DNA of 64,000 bases from an uncultured Pelagibacteraceae bacterium (GCA_902542235.1 CACBTT010000008.1:1-64000), one strand, 5' to 3'; shown: positions 1 through 9,201, counted from the stretch's first letter. The notes: a model not told the origin generated them from the letters alone. A program made the numbers and translations.

Positions 1-1002
1 AGCATTTGATGAAAGTTTTTCTAATATTTGTTGAGCTACCATTTTAGCATCACCGCAAATACCAACTGTAACTTTTTTGGTTAAACCAATACGATCAGGG
101 TTCATATCTACTTGAATAATTGTTGCATCTTTTGGCCAGTAATCAATTCCATATCCTGGTAATGTTGAAAATGGATTTAATCTTGTTCCTAATGCTAAAA
201 CTACGTCAGCTTTTGAAATTAATTCCATTGCAGCTTTAGATCCGTTGTAACCTAATGGACCAACAGCTAGTGGATGGCTTCCCGGAAAGCTATCATTATG
301 TTGATAACCATTACATACAGGTGCATCAAGCTTTTCTGCTAATTTTTTACAATCATCAATCGCATCACCTATAACAACTCCCGCCCCAGACAAAATTACT
401 GGGAATTTTGCTTCCGATAATAATTTCGCAGCTCTATCAACTGCATCTTTTCCACCACCTTGTCTTTCAAATCTTACAATTGGAGGTAATTCTATATCTA
501 TAACTTGTGTCCAAAAATCTCTTGGTACATTTATTTGCGCGGGCGCTGACCCTCTAAATGCTTTTTCTATTACTCTGTTTAAAACTTCTGCCATTCTTGA
601 TGGGTCTCTAACTTCTTCTTGATAACACACCATGTCTTTAAATAAATTCATTTGCTCTACTTCTTGAAAACCACCTTGGCCCATAGTTTTGTTTGCAGCT
701 TGTGGTGTAACTAAAAGTAGTGGAGTATGATTCCAGTAAGCAGTTTTTATTGGTGTAACAAGTCCTGTTATACCTGGACCATTTTGAGCAATCACCATTG
801 ACATTTTTCCAGTTGCTCTCGTGTAACCATCAGCAATCAATCCACCATTTGTTTCATGAGCTACATCCCAAAAAGTTATTCCAGCTTCTGGGAAAAGATC
901 AGAAATAGGCATGAATGCAGAACCAATAATACCAAACGAATGTTCGATACCATGCATTTGTAAAACTTTTACAAAAGCTTCTTCGGTTGTCATTTTAGCC
1001 AT
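1..1002 (-). CDS. xsc: Sulfoacetaldehyde acetyltransferase, N-terminal 334 residues (cut by window edge)
   Basis: This ThDP-dependent enzyme converts sulfoacetaldehyde plus phosphate to acetyl phosphate and sulfite in the cytoplasm. It is the desulfonating step for taurine and similar C2 sulfonates. Reading the minus strand from the ATG at 1002 gives MAKMTTEEAFVKVLQMHGIE and then an uninterrupted frame to base 1. The usual ThDP-family N-terminal landmarks are present: GIIGSAFMPISDLFPEAG, the VAHETNGGLIADGY segment carrying the cofactor-activating glutamate, and IAQNGPGITGL. About 334 of the roughly 590 residues usual for Xsc are visible; the ThDP-pyrophosphate domain lies outside the window. 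The gene is divergent from suyAB with about 90 bp between them, which suggests shared control of two sulfite-releasing enzymes. Other acetolactate-synthase-like enzymes are the alternative, but the context argues for Xsc. Confidence 0.9.
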   Translation of the reverse strand, partial: MAKMTTEEAFVKVLQMHGIEHSFGIIGSAFMPISDLFPEAGITFWDVAHETNGGLIADGYTRATGKMSMVIAQNGPGITGLVTPIKTAYWNHTPLLLVTPQAANKTMGQGGFQEVEQMNLFKDMVCYQEEVRDPSRMAEVLNRVIEKAFRGSAPAQINVPRDFWTQVIDIELPPIVRFERQGGGKDAVDRAAKLLSEAKFPVILSGAGVVIGDAIDDCKKLAEKLDAPVCNGYQHNDSFPGSHPLAVGPLGYNGSKAAMELISKADVVLALGTRLNPFSTLPGYGIDYWPKDATIIQVDMNPDRIGLTKKVTVGICGDAKMVAQQILEKLSSNA

Positions 1003-1043
1003 ATCAAATCCTTCTTAATTCTATTTTTTAATTGTCAAAGTGC

Positions 1044-1063
1044 CCAATTCATATATAAATTGG
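1044..1063. promoter_or_regulatory. Inverted repeat in the xsc/suyA divergent promoter region
   Basis: CCAATT and AATTGG flank the 8-base AT spacer CATATATA between the divergent xsc and suyA genes. The dyad lies about 40 bp upstream of xsc and 30 bp upstream of the chosen suyA start, where a regulator could control both genes. No regulator family can be named from the sequence. AT-rich dyads of this size also occur by chance in such DNA. Confidence 0.25.
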
Positions 1064-1092
1064 ATCGAATTTCAAACAAAGAAATCGTCACA

Positions 1093-1380
1093 ATGGCCGG
1101 CACAGATATTATAATCCACGATGAAAAAGACAATGTAGGTGTTGTAGTTATTGAAAAAATTACTCCTAAACAAGACTGTGATTGCTGGATTATGGAAAAT
1201 GATAAATCAGTAAAAATTCAATCGATGGATGAAATACCTTTGGGTCATAAAATTGCTATGACTGATCTTAACGAGGGAGATACAATATTAAAGTACGGGC
1301 ATGATATTGGCAAAGTCGTAAAATCAATTAAAAAGGGTGAGCATGTTCATGTTCACAATGTAAAAACTAAAAAGTGGTAA
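1093..1380 (+). CDS. suyA: (2R)-sulfolactate sulfo-lyase, small subunit (SuyA / UxaA N-terminal SAF-like domain)
   Basis: This is the small subunit of an enzyme that eliminates sulfite from (R)-sulfolactate to give pyruvate. The 95-residue protein from the ATG at 1093 starts [19 protein letters not shown] and ends with a HVHVHN segment, typical of the SAF-like N-terminal half of altronate dehydratase (UxaA) split out as a separate gene. An in-frame TTG at 1060 would add 11 residues, but it lacks a ribosome site and falls inside a dyad, so the ATG is preferred. The stop is followed one base later by the suyB ATG, so the two are surely translated together. In isolation it could be an altronate or galactarate dehydratase subunit; adjacency to xsc, the apr genes and a TauE permease points to sulfolactate. 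Confidence 0.82.
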   Translation: MAGTDIIIHDEKDNVGVVVIEKITPKQDCDCWIMENDKSVKIQSMDEIPLGHKIAMTDLNEGDTILKYGHDIGKVVKSIKKGEHVHVHNVKTKKW

Positions 1381-1381
1381 A

Positions 1382-2548
1382 ATGGAAATTCCAAAAACAT
1401 TTTTAGGATATAAAAGAGAAGATGGAAGAACAGGTACAAGAAATCACGTAATAATTCTACCTGTTGATGATATTTCAAATGCTTGTGCTGAAGCTGTAGC
1501 TAATAATATTAAAGGTACGATTGCACTTCCGCATTCTTATGGAAGATTACAATTTGGAGCAGACTTAGAACTTCATTTCAGAACAATGATTGGAACAGGA
1601 AAAAATCCAAATGTTGCAGCAGTTATAGTAATTGGTATTGAGCCTAAATGGACAAAAAGAATTGTTGATGCAATCGCAACCACTGGAAAACCAGTTGAGG
1701 GTTTTAGCATTGAAGGTGTAGGAGATATAGACACAATTGCAAGAGTTTCAAAGAAAGCTCAAGAATTTTCAATTTGGGCATCAGAGAAACAAAGAGAAGA
1801 ACGTCCTATAAGTGATTTATGGATATCAGTTAAATGTGGAGAGTCTGATACAACATCTGGATTAGCATCAAATCCTACAGTTGGAAATTTAATGGATAAA
1901 TTAGAGCCCCTTGGTGTTCATTTATGTTTTGGTGAAACATCTGAGCTAACGGGTGCTGAAACTGTATGTGAAAAAAGAGGAAAAACTCCTGAGGCTCAAG
2001 AAAAGTTTAGAAAAACTTGGAGTTCTTATAACGATTTCATCTTAAAAGAAGCAACTGACGATCTTTCTGAAAGTCAACCAACAGCTGGAAACATAGCAGG
2101 TGGACTTACTACAATTGAAGAAAAAGCATTTGGAAACTTTCAAAAAATCGGGGGATGCAAATTTATTGATGTACTAGAACCAGCAGAAGAACCAACCAAA
2201 GGTCCAGGATTATACTTTATGGATACATCATCAGCTGCTGCAGAATGTGTAACTCTACAAGCTGCTGGGGGATTTAATCTTCACCTATTTCCAACAGGAC
2301 AAGGAAATATAATTGGAAACCCAATTGAACCAGTAGTAAAACTAACTGCTAATCCATTAACTGCTAGAACAATGAGTGAGCATATTGATGTTGATGTTTC
2401 TAAAATCTTATCAAGAGAAATGAATTTAGATGAAGCAGGAGATGAATTAATTAAATCAACAATAAGAGTTGCAAACGGAAGATTAACTTGTGCTGAAGCA
2501 CTTGGTCATAGAGAATTCGTGATGACTAAATTATACAGAAGTGCTTAA
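1382..2548 (+). CDS. suyB: (2R)-sulfolactate sulfo-lyase, large subunit (SuyB / UxaA C-terminal family)
   Basis: This is the catalytic subunit partner of SuyA, 388 residues of the UxaA/GarD C-terminal family. These enzymes are iron-dependent lyases that eliminate water or, for SuyAB, bisulfite. Visible landmarks are the opening [21 protein letters not shown] (shown here in part as [12 protein letters not shown]), a [20 protein letters not shown] segment near residues 146-165 with a cysteine usual for metal binding, and a [14 protein letters not shown] segment near residue 300. The gene begins one base after suyA and ends overlapping tauE tail-to-tail by four bases. The expected product, pyruvate plus sulfite, fits the neighbouring sulfite export and oxidation genes. 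An altronate-type dehydratase cannot be excluded from sequence alone. Confidence 0.83.
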   Translation: MEIPKTFLGYKREDGRTGTRNHVIILPVDDISNACAEAVANNIKGTIALPHSYGRLQFGADLELHFRTMIGTGKNPNVAAVIVIGIEPKWTKRIVDAIATTGKPVEGFSIEGVGDIDTIARVSKKAQEFSIWASEKQREERPISDLWISVKCGESDTTSGLASNPTVGNLMDKLEPLGVHLCFGETSELTGAETVCEKRGKTPEAQEKFRKTWSSYNDFILKEATDDLSESQPTAGNIAGGLTTIEEKAFGNFQKIGGCKFIDVLEPAEEPTKGPGLYFMDTSSAAAECVTLQAAGGFNLHLFPTGQGNIIGNPIEPVVKLTANPLTARTMSEHIDVDVSKILSREMNLDEAGDELIKSTIRVANGRLTCAEALGHREFVMTKLYRSA

Positions 2549-3630
2549 GCTTTAAGTTTAGCTTCTCTTGCTTTGTTCCACTTAGAAATATAATTTCTTA
2601 AAATTGCAGCTCCAATTCCAAGAACTACTGCTAATACAACTGATGTAAGTCCGTAAAAAACTGGGAGGTCTTTAGAATAATCCAAAATAAACTGTGCAAT
2701 GTTACCAAGGCTTTTAGTTCCATTTGCTACTGTTTCAACGATTACGTCTTCTTTAATAAAAGTGTCATAAGCAATTGCAATTCCAACTAATAATAAAAGT
2801 ACTGCTAAGATTGTTTTAAATTCTGAGCTATCAACTTTTTCACCAATTTTTTGACCAAACTGAACTCCAATAATTGAGCCAAGTATAAGTACAAAAACTA
2901 AAACAAGATCAATTGTTCCGTAATTAAAAGCATGAAGAACAGTTACAATTGCACTTACAAAAATTGTAACAAACAAAGATGTGCCAGGAATTAGTTTGGT
3001 TGGCATTCCAATAATATAAATCATTGCAGGAACCAATATAAATGCACCACCTACTCCCATAATTGCTGCTATATATCCAACAATTAAACCAATAATTATT
3101 GGAGTAAAAGCACTTTCATAAACCTTTGATTTTTTAAAACGCATTCTAAAAGGAAGACCATGTATCCAATAATGGGTATGTAATTTTTTTCTTACAACAA
3201 TTTTTTTTCTAGCCTTATCAATTTCAGATACTCCTTGAATCAACATTAAAGTTCCAAGTATAGCTAAGATATACATGTAGGCTAAAGAGATAACGATGTT
3301 TATTTTTCCAATATCTTGAAAATAAGAAAAAGTTAAGATCCCTAGTAAGGTTCCAATAGTTCCACCTACTACAATCATCAATCCCATTTTATAATCTAAT
3401 GTACCTTTTAAGTAATGAGTAGTTGAACCAGATACAGATGTACCTAAAATATTACTTGCTTCATTTGGCACTGCATAAGCTGGTGGAATACCTAAAAAAA
3501 TTAAAAATGGTGTCATTAAAAATCCCCCACCTACACCAAACAATCCTGAAAGAATACCAACTGCTAAACTTAAACCAAATATAAAGAGTATGTTGATTTC
3601 GACTTGAGCTATTGGAAGAAAATATTCCAT
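2545..3630 (-). CDS. TauE/SafE-family permease, probable sulfite or sulfonate exporter
   Basis: This inner-membrane protein has 361 residues and about eight to nine hydrophobic helices. It carries the duplicated TauE/SafE signature: [19 protein letters not shown] near residue 30 and [19 protein letters not shown] near residue 190. A basic cytoplasmic loop (residues about 135-165) separates the halves, and an extra C-terminal helix is present. Members export sulfite or sulfoacetate during sulfonate breakdown. It is the last gene of a co-directional aprM-aprB-aprA-unknown-TauE run and faces suyAB, so disposing of sulfite is the likely job. The family also includes transporters of other anions, so the exact substrate is inferred from context. 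Confidence 0.82.
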   Translation of the reverse strand: MEYFLPIAQVEINILFIFGLSLAVGILSGLFGVGGGFLMTPFLIFLGIPPAYAVPNEASNILGTSVSGSTTHYLKGTLDYKMGLMIVVGGTIGTLLGILTFSYFQDIGKINIVISLAYMYILAILGTLMLIQGVSEIDKARKKIVVRKKLHTHYWIHGLPFRMRFKKSKVYESAFTPIIIGLIVGYIAAIMGVGGAFILVPAMIYIIGMPTKLIPGTSLFVTIFVSAIVTVLHAFNYGTIDLVLVFVLILGSIIGVQFGQKIGEKVDSSEFKTILAVLLLLVGIAIAYDTFIKEDVIVETVANGTKSLGNIAQFILDYSKDLPVFYGLTSVVLAVVLGIGAAILRNYISKWNKAREAKLKA

Positions 3631-3681
3631 ATAATCTAACTATTCCTCCCATAATCTAAAGTCAATGATTATAAGAATAAA

Positions 3682-3828
3682 TTAAATAAAATTTTGAAAT
3701 GTTCCTAGGATTATAATTGCCCAAGTAAAAAATATAAAAAGATATAGAAAAGATTTAATTATTTTTGAAAACTGATTTGAAACTAATAAAGGGATTTTCT
3801 TAATATTTTGATTAAAAACTTGAAGCAT
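3682..3828 (-). CDS. Possible 48-residue single-span membrane peptide
   Basis: An ATG-initiated frame of 48 codons runs on the minus strand between the unknown apr-linked gene and the TauE permease. It encodes a short basic N-terminus (MLQVFNQNIKKIPLL) followed by one strongly hydrophobic stretch (FLYLFIFFTWAIIILG). The gap between the two flanking genes is otherwise about 250 bp, which is long for this compact genome. Only a weak purine-rich GCGGGT sequence precedes the start, so translation is unproven. No family is recognised. Confidence 0.35.
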   Translation of the reverse strand: MLQVFNQNIKKIPLLVSNQFSKIIKSFLYLFIFFTWAIIILGTFQNFI

Positions 3829-3879
3829 ACCCGCGAAATATCACAAGTTTTATCAAATGCAAATAATATTTAGTTAAAT

Positions 3880-4230
3880 TTAAAAAATAGTTGCCCCGAA
3901 GACTTTGACCTCATCTCCCTCTTCTCCAAGTACCAGTCGACCTAAAAAGTCTCCAGGTATCTCTGTACTGTTTTGTTTATAGATAACAGTTACGTACAAG
4001 CCTCTTCTTAAACAGCCTATAGCCTTACACCCTTCTTTAAGGCTTGAGATTAGCTTATTGCTTGCCCATTGCTTACCAAGCTCTACTTCGTTGGCCCCGT
4101 AAAGCATTTGTGATGATAAATCCCTGGTAAAACCACCATAATCTTTCATGTTGGAACATCTTACCATGTTATCCCAGATAGGATCAGCAATTTTAATGAT
4201 TTCTTCGTCTGATTTGTCGACAATACTCAT
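3880..4230 (-). CDS. Unknown 116-residue protein of the apr operon
   Basis: This is a soluble 116-residue protein with no signal peptide or membrane span. It starts nine bases after the aprA stop, so it is almost certainly co-transcribed with aprMBA. It has an N-terminal helical stretch (IIKIADPIWDNMVRCSNMKD) and a strand-rich C-terminus ending VKVFGATIF. Three cysteines occur (in VRCSN and in the EGCKAIGCLRR pair). The pattern loosely recalls small NTF2/SnoaL-like folds, but that is only an impression. No function can be assigned; position suggests a role in sulfite oxidation or in assembly or control of the Apr complex. Confidence 0.75.
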   Translation of the reverse strand: MSIVDKSDEEIIKIADPIWDNMVRCSNMKDYGGFTRDLSSQMLYGANEVELGKQWASNKLISSLKEGCKAIGCLRRGLYVTVIYKQNSTEIPGDFLGRLVLGEEGDEVKVFGATIF

Positions 4231-4239
4231 CTAAAATGG

Positions 4240-6099
4240 TTAGGAAGCTTGCTTCTTCTCTTTATCATCAACGATATGATAAACAGGCTTTTTCTCCATT
4301 TCAAATTTTCCAGTTTCAGGATCTCTTCTAGAAACAGTTAGACAATGCCAGTTTTCATCATCAAGTTTCATATGATCGCCTCTATAATAATAGCCTGGCC
4401 AACGCGTTTCTTCTCTAAATAACGTATGATGAGCAACACATTCTGATGTTACAGCTCTGTGCTTAAGTTCCCATGCTCTCATCAATTGGTGATAATCTTC
4501 AGCTCCGACATGATCTAAGTCTTCTTGAAGTAATTGTAGCTGTTCTAAGCCTTTTTTAAGCAGATTATCGTTTGTCATGTAATTATTTGTTAATCCACCA
4601 CAATATTCATCCATAATTTTTTGTAGTCTTTGTAGCCCTTGTATTGGTAAAATATAGCTTGGAGAAACAGTTCCTCCAGTAATTTCATTTCTTCCCACGG
4701 TATAGTTCTCAATTGGCTTGAATATTTCTTCTTTAAGCTTCTCTAATTGTGCATCAGAAACTTCGATATCATCAGCTTTTTTATCTTGGATATATTTAAC
4801 AGCAGCTTTAGACGCTAACCTTCCTTCTGTGAATGAACCAGATGAAAATTTATGAGCACTTCCACCAACTGCATCTCCTGCTCCAAATAATCCATCGATA
4901 GTCATCATTCTATTGTATCCCCAGAAATATTCATCAGGTGCTATATCTTCTGGTCCACTAACCCATGCTCCTGAACATGTAGCATGAGATCCCATTACAT
5001 ATGGTTCTGAAGTTGTTAATTCAGGGTTTGTGTATTTTGGATCAATATTTTGAGATGCCCAAACCACAGCTTGTCCAACTGTCATTCCCAAGAAGTTTTC
5101 CCATCCAACTGTTTCTAAGTGTGGATCTTGGAATGCTTCTTTTGTGACCATATGGATTGGTCCACCACCTGCAGCTGTTTCTTGAATAAATGCGTGATTT
5201 CTTAAACAAGTTGGTGTTGGATGATGGTCTATATATTCTCCTACTAATTCTTTAGTAGCTTCATACCATTTCTTCTCATAGTTTTCGCCATTAGCGTTTT
5301 GAGTATATGTTTTTAAATGAAGGAAATATGCTCCAACTGGACCATAACCATCTTTAAATCTACAAAGTACAATTCTATTTTCCATTTGAGTCATTTTTGC
5401 ACCTGCTTGAATAGGTAATGCATAAGCAGATCCATTACTCCAAGGTGCATACCATGTTCTACCCATACCTTCACCAACTGCTCTTGGTTTAAATATGTGC
5501 GATGCTCCTCCAGCAGAAACAACTACTGTTCTAGATTTAAATACATGAAAATTTCCAGTTCTAACATTAAAGCCAACTGCACCAGCTATTCGGTTTGGAT
5601 TTTTTTCATCTTTTAAAAGATGAGTAATCATTATTCTATTATAAATTTTATCAGCAGATTTTTTTGCAGCTTCGGCTACAATTGGTTTGTAACTTTCGCC
5701 GTGTATCATTATTTGCCACTTACCTTCTCTTTGATATCTTCCAGTTTCTTTATTTTTCATCATTGGAAGACCCCATTCATCAAACATATGAACTGTTGAG
5801 TCTACGTGACGTGCCATGTCATAACCTAAATCTTCTCTAACAAGACCCATCAAATCATTTCTAGCGTACCTTACATGATCCTCTGGCATATTCTCGCCCC
5901 ACTGCATTCCCATATAACAGTTAATAGCGTAAAGACCTTGTGCAACGGCACCACTTCTATCTATGTTTGCTTTTTCAACACAAATTATTTTTAAATCTCT
6001 TCCCCAGTGTCTTGCCTCAAAGGTAGCACCTGTTCCAGCCATACCTCCACCGACAACTAGTACATCACATTCTTCAATGATTGTTTTGTGCTTAGCCAT
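4240..6099 (-). CDS. aprA: Adenylylsulfate reductase, alpha (FAD) subunit
   Basis: AprA is the flavoprotein subunit of APS reductase. In aerobic bacteria without sulfate respiration it is expected to run in the oxidative direction, joining sulfite and AMP to APS with release of two electrons. The 619-residue protein begins with a dinucleotide-binding motif (VVGGGMAGTGATFEARHWG, residues about 14-32) followed by the family's fumarate-reductase-like flavin domain. The extended C-terminal region contains RWPGYYYRGDHMKLDDENW, typical of AprA. Its ATG overlaps the aprB stop. No ATP sulfurylase gene (sat) lies in the window, so the APS-to-sulfate step must be encoded elsewhere. Confidence 0.95.
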   Translation of the reverse strand: MAKHKTIIEECDVLVVGGGMAGTGATFEARHWGRDLKIICVEKANIDRSGAVAQGLYAINCYMGMQWGENMPEDHVRYARNDLMGLVREDLGYDMARHVDSTVHMFDEWGLPMMKNKETGRYQREGKWQIMIHGESYKPIVAEAAKKSADKIYNRIMITHLLKDEKNPNRIAGAVGFNVRTGNFHVFKSRTVVVSAGGASHIFKPRAVGEGMGRTWYAPWSNGSAYALPIQAGAKMTQMENRIVLCRFKDGYGPVGAYFLHLKTYTQNANGENYEKKWYEATKELVGEYIDHHPTPTCLRNHAFIQETAAGGGPIHMVTKEAFQDPHLETVGWENFLGMTVGQAVVWASQNIDPKYTNPELTTSEPYVMGSHATCSGAWVSGPEDIAPDEYFWGYNRMMTIDGLFGAGDAVGGSAHKFSSGSFTEGRLASKAAVKYIQDKKADDIEVSDAQLEKLKEEIFKPIENYTVGRNEITGGTVSPSYILPIQGLQRLQKIMDEYCGGLTNNYMTNDNLLKKGLEQLQLLQEDLDHVGAEDYHQLMRAWELKHRAVTSECVAHHTLFREETRWPGYYYRGDHMKLDDENWHCLTVSRRDPETGKFEMEKKPVYHIVDDKEKKQAS

Positions 6100-6569
6100 T
6101 AATAATAAACGCCTTGCTTAAATGAATTCTTGTCTAAAGTTGGTAAATCTTTTTCAGTATTTAAACCATGTGGCTCATTATATAAAATTTGTGAATTAAT
6201 CTCTCCTTGATTAGGAGTATCGGCTTCTGCTAATTTTGGTATGAATTTTCCCCAAGGTTTTGTTGTTATTGGTGATACAAAATTTTTCTCTGTACCATTT
6301 CTAAATTTAATTCTCCAAGAAATAGTTCCTTTTTCTTCTTCTCTTCTAACTCTAACACTATGACCCATTGGAGCAAAGTCAGCATATCCTCTTACATCAA
6401 TTGCATGATTAGGACATGCCTTAACGCATGAATAACATTCCCAACAAAAATTTGGTTCTATATTTTTTGCTCTTCTAATAGTTTCGTCTATGTGCATGAT
6501 ATCCGATGGACATATATCTACACAGTGACCACAACCATCACATCTCGTCATGTATACAAAAGTTGACAT
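6099..6569 (-). CDS. aprB: Adenylylsulfate reductase, beta (iron-sulfur) subunit
   Basis: AprB passes electrons between AprA's flavin and the membrane partner through two [4Fe-4S] clusters. The 156-residue protein has two classic ferredoxin cysteine sets in the first third: CDGCGHCVDICP (residues about 9-20) and CWECYSCVKACP (about 42-53). A strand-rich C-terminal extension, usual for AprB, wraps the alpha subunit. Gene order aprM-aprB-aprA with the one-base overlap to aprA is the arrangement known from sulfur-oxidising bacteria and SAR11. Confidence 0.95.
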   Translation of the reverse strand: MSTFVYMTRCDGCGHCVDICPSDIMHIDETIRRAKNIEPNFCWECYSCVKACPNHAIDVRGYADFAPMGHSVRVRREEEKGTISWRIKFRNGTEKNFVSPITTKPWGKFIPKLAEADTPNQGEINSQILYNEPHGLNTEKDLPTLDKNSFKQGVYY

Positions 6570-6608
6570 ATCTACTTAATACCTTTCTTTAAAATTTTAT
6601 CAATCATA

Positions 6609-7403
6609 TTAATAGTGCTTTGGTGCCTCACGTTTAATTCCAAGTCCAAATTGCTCCGGAGCATCTGCAGGTGGAGGTAAATTATCTCTAGATCCATCTG
6701 CTTCTGCTAAATTTTTTTGGATTGCAGCACCTGGTTTGTAAAACATATGTGCAAATTTAGACCAGTAAACTCCTCCAAATAAAACTATGTTAGCTACAGC
6801 AAACAAAATTAAAAATAAAATACTTAAACCAGTAGATCCTGAATATTGGAAATACGACCAAGCTAAACCAAACGTAGATGATAATACTAAAGCTAAAACA
6901 AATAAATCTGCTTTTATGATTCTAAAAACCGAGTGAGCTTCAGCAGATACATCTACTCTTAAAAAAAACCAAAACCAATAAGCTCCAAGGCAAGTTAAAA
7001 TTGCACCAGCATGCCAAATGATTGGCCAGATAGATGGTGTTACAACATTAGGAGAAGAATATCCAAATATCATAACACCTGACCCGATCCAAAATAATAT
7101 TGTTCCATACATTCCTAATACATGTGCAAACCTTCTTTTACCCAATCCTAATTCAGATGTAGTTCCAATATCATGCACTACTGTTTTAGAAATTATCGCT
7201 GTTTTCTCTCCAAGACTTAATTCTCTACTTGCTGCTTTTTTTGCTTTTTTAGCATTATTAAAAAAATATTTTACATTCTTCTTATGAATAATATCCATCA
7301 GTGTTCCAATCACCACTAATGCCAACATCAATAAAACAAATGCTTGCAAAGCAATTGAAGGGACTGTTGAAGAAAGGACAGCAAATGGATTTGTTGTGAA
7401 CAT
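6609..7403 (-). CDS. aprM: AprM, membrane partner of APS reductase
   Basis: This 264-residue integral membrane protein has about five to six hydrophobic helices, starting near residue 20 (LQAFVLLMLALVVIGTLMDI). It resembles the heme-binding membrane subunits of the Hdr/NarI type. In bacteria whose apr operon lacks qmo genes, AprM is proposed to move electrons between AprBA and the quinone pool. It lies 40 bp upstream of aprB and is the first gene of the operon. The hydrophilic C-terminus (residues about 230-264) is proline-rich. The assignment rests on membrane topology and on position directly next to aprBA. Confidence 0.88.
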   Translation of the reverse strand: MFTTNPFAVLSSTVPSIALQAFVLLMLALVVIGTLMDIIHKKNVKYFFNNAKKAKKAASRELSLGEKTAIISKTVVHDIGTTSELGLGKRRFAHVLGMYGTILFWIGSGVMIFGYSSPNVVTPSIWPIIWHAGAILTCLGAYWFWFFLRVDVSAEAHSVFRIIKADLFVLALVLSSTFGLAWSYFQYSGSTGLSILFLILFAVANIVLFGGVYWSKFAHMFYKPGAAIQKNLAEADGSRDNLPPPADAPEQFGLGIKREAPKHY

Positions 7404-7509
7404 ATTATTATCTCCGCTAAATATAATACTAATCTAAGCTCATAATCTATAAAAAATATTAGTTCAACTGACTAATAATCTCATCTGAAGAAAAAAATGT
7501 TAATAAAGT

Positions 7510-7908
7510 TTACTTTTTCCTTACATAATGCTGTTTAGCAGAAATTACAGCTCGAACACCGCCTTGTGGATTTTTAACATCATTTTTTCGTCTTGGAATC
7601 AGATGAATGTGACAATGATTAATAGATTGTCCAGCAACCTTGCCTGAATTGGTTCCAATATTAAAGCCTTTTACAGATCTATCGTTCATTTCAATTTTTT
7701 TTTTTAGTTTCTTTATTAATTTATTGCAGGCTAAGATTTCTTTTGAGGTTAGATCAAAATAATTTTTAACACACCGCTTTGGAATTATAAGTGAATGAAA
7801 TTTTGATACAGGGTAAGTGTCGGTAGTTGCATAAGCTAGTTCGTTTTCAAAAAGATATTCCTTTTTCTTTGTAAAACAGAATATGCAAGGGTTATTAGGA
7901 TTTCTCAT
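7510..7908 (-). CDS. HIT-family nucleotide hydrolase/transferase
   Basis: The protein has 132 residues with the histidine-triad motif HCHIHLIPRR near residues 98-107, where the central histidine forms the nucleotidyl intermediate. An N-terminal CIFCFTKK pair of cysteines, often a zinc site in HIT proteins, is present at residues 8-11. Members hydrolyse adenosine nucleotide conjugates such as AMP-lysine or Ap4A. It is the last gene of the metC-MFS-pab operon and its start overlaps the preceding class IV enzyme by four bases. Its link to the pab genes is unknown. Confidence 0.88.
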   Translation of the reverse strand: MRNPNNPCIFCFTKKKEYLFENELAYATTDTYPVSKFHSLIIPKRCVKNYFDLTSKEILACNKLIKKLKKKIEMNDRSVKGFNIGTNSGKVAGQSINHCHIHLIPRRKNDVKNPQGGVRAVISAKQHYVRKK

Positions 7909-8681
7909 AAATAATTACTCAATTTTTTTTGTTTTAGTATTTTAGTTTGATATTTGCTTATAAAAGTTTCATAGGATTTATATTTTTTTCTATTCCAGTT
8001 TTTCTCTTTTATAGATGAAACAGTAGAAACTCCCTTTCCAGATCCGATTAGAAGTATCTCTTCGTATTGATTTAATTTATTTATATTAATATTAGTTTTT
8101 TTTATCTTAAATTGTTTTTCAAAAAACTTTAGATTAACTCCTCGATAAAATTTCCTGATAGGTGAATAATATTTATTATCTTTTATGAAAATAATATTTG
8201 AAGTTCCTGTTTCTAAAATTTTTCCATTTGAGCAAAGAGCAATATCGGATTTTGTATTATCCATTTTAGATAAATTTTTTAAAATAAATTTATACTTTAG
8301 ATTTTTATGTTCAGGCCTAATTCTATTGTAATTTACTAACTTTAACTGGAGATTTTTTTTAATTTTTAATTTATCTCTCAAAGAAATAGAAATTAAACTT
8401 TTGGTAACAGCAATTCTCAATAAATGATTATAATTTTTTTGTTTATTTAAATTCGATTTAATTATTTTAAATATATTTCTTTTTAAATTTCGATCATAAA
8501 TTTTATAATTTTTAGTAGACTTAATAAGATTTGTTATGTGTTCTTTAAAAAATAATATCCTTTGAGGCTTTCCATAAATCCACATAGTTGTGAAAACCCC
8601 GTGGGCATTCCATAGATCTTTAAATTGTTTTTCTTTAAGATCTTTTCGACTGTAAGATTTTTTTAATAAGAGTTTTACCAT
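7905..8681 (-). CDS. Class IV PLP enzyme, probable aminodeoxychorismate lyase (PabC-like)
   Basis: This 258-residue protein of the fold-type IV PLP family shows the family's N-terminal HGVFTTMWIYGK (residues about 27-38). The mid-protein NLKYKF segment holds the likely PLP lysine, and ILETGTSNIIF carries the conserved glutamate and asparagine. C-terminal ILLIGSGKGVSTVSS completes the pattern. Placed immediately after pabA- and pabB-like genes, it most likely converts aminodeoxychorismate to p-aminobenzoate for folate. Its start lies 47 bases inside the pabA-like gene. A branched-chain or D-amino-acid aminotransferase role is the alternative. The protein is unusually rich in lysine, asparagine and isoleucine compared with the flanking genes. 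Confidence 0.78.
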   Translation of the reverse strand: MVKLLLKKSYSRKDLKEKQFKDLWNAHGVFTTMWIYGKPQRILFFKEHITNLIKSTKNYKIYDRNLKRNIFKIIKSNLNKQKNYNHLLRIAVTKSLISISLRDKLKIKKNLQLKLVNYNRIRPEHKNLKYKFILKNLSKMDNTKSDIALCSNGKILETGTSNIIFIKDNKYYSPIRKFYRGVNLKFFEKQFKIKKTNININKLNQYEEILLIGSGKGVSTVSSIKEKNWNRKKYKSYETFISKYQTKILKQKKLSNYL

Positions 8682-9201
8682 TTGTTGTTAAAAAAGATTC
8701 TGGATGAAATTGAAAACCATATACATCATCTCTTTTGTTTTCGAAAGCCATAGCAATATTAGTTTTAGCGCATCTCATAGTAATATCAAAATTTTCTTTG
8801 ATAAATGGCTCTTGAAGCTTAAGTGAATGATATCTTCCAACTTTTAATCTAGAATTCTTTCTGAAGATGGATTTATTCGAAACAACTTTTACTTCAGATT
8901 GATAACCATGGAATATTCTCCTTTGTTGAATAATTTTGGCATTTTCACAATGTAATATTTGCTGATACCCTAAGCAAATTCCTATGATTTTTTTTCTTCC
9001 TTTAAATTTATTATAAATTTTTGAAGTATTTGGATAATCTTTGGGTGAACCGGGTCCAGGAGATAATACAATTGTATTAGATTTATTTAATAAACTGTTA
9101 TTTATTTCAAAATAATTTGAACAATAAACTTTATCAAACTGAGAGAATTGATGAACTACATTCCATGTGAATGAATCCTGATGGTCTATTATATAAATCA
9201 T
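8635..9201 (-). CDS. pabA: Glutamine amidotransferase, PabA/TrpG type
   Basis: This class I glutamine amidotransferase has 188 residues and supplies ammonia to a chorismate-using partner. Landmarks are the opening MIYIIDHQDSFTWNVV, the LSPGPGSPKDY oxyanion segment (residues about 47-57), the nucleophile cysteine in IGICLGYQQ (about residue 77) and the His-Glu pair in FQFHPESF near residue 165. The usual CLGHQ is CLGYQ here. It overlaps the synthase gene by four bases. Whether it serves ADC synthase or anthranilate synthase depends on that partner; the class IV enzyme downstream favours p-aminobenzoate. Confidence 0.85.
   Translation of the reverse strand: MIYIIDHQDSFTWNVVHQFSQFDKVYCSNYFEINNSLLNKSNTIVLSPGPGSPKDYPNTSKIYNKFKGRKKIIGICLGYQQILHCENAKIIQQRRIFHGYQSEVKVVSNKSIFRKNSRLKVGRYHSLKLQEPFIKENFDITMRCAKTNIAMAFENKRDDVYGFQFHPESFLTTNGKTLIKKILQSKRS

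Noticed and set aside
1060-1092. TTG-initiated N-terminal extension of suyA
   Set aside because: There is no ribosome site, it lies within the intergenic dyad, and the ATG at 1093 gives the usual SuyA N-terminus.
3461-3652. 63-codon minus-strand frame near the TauE start
   Set aside because: It lies mostly inside the TauE gene in another frame and its translation has no family resemblance.
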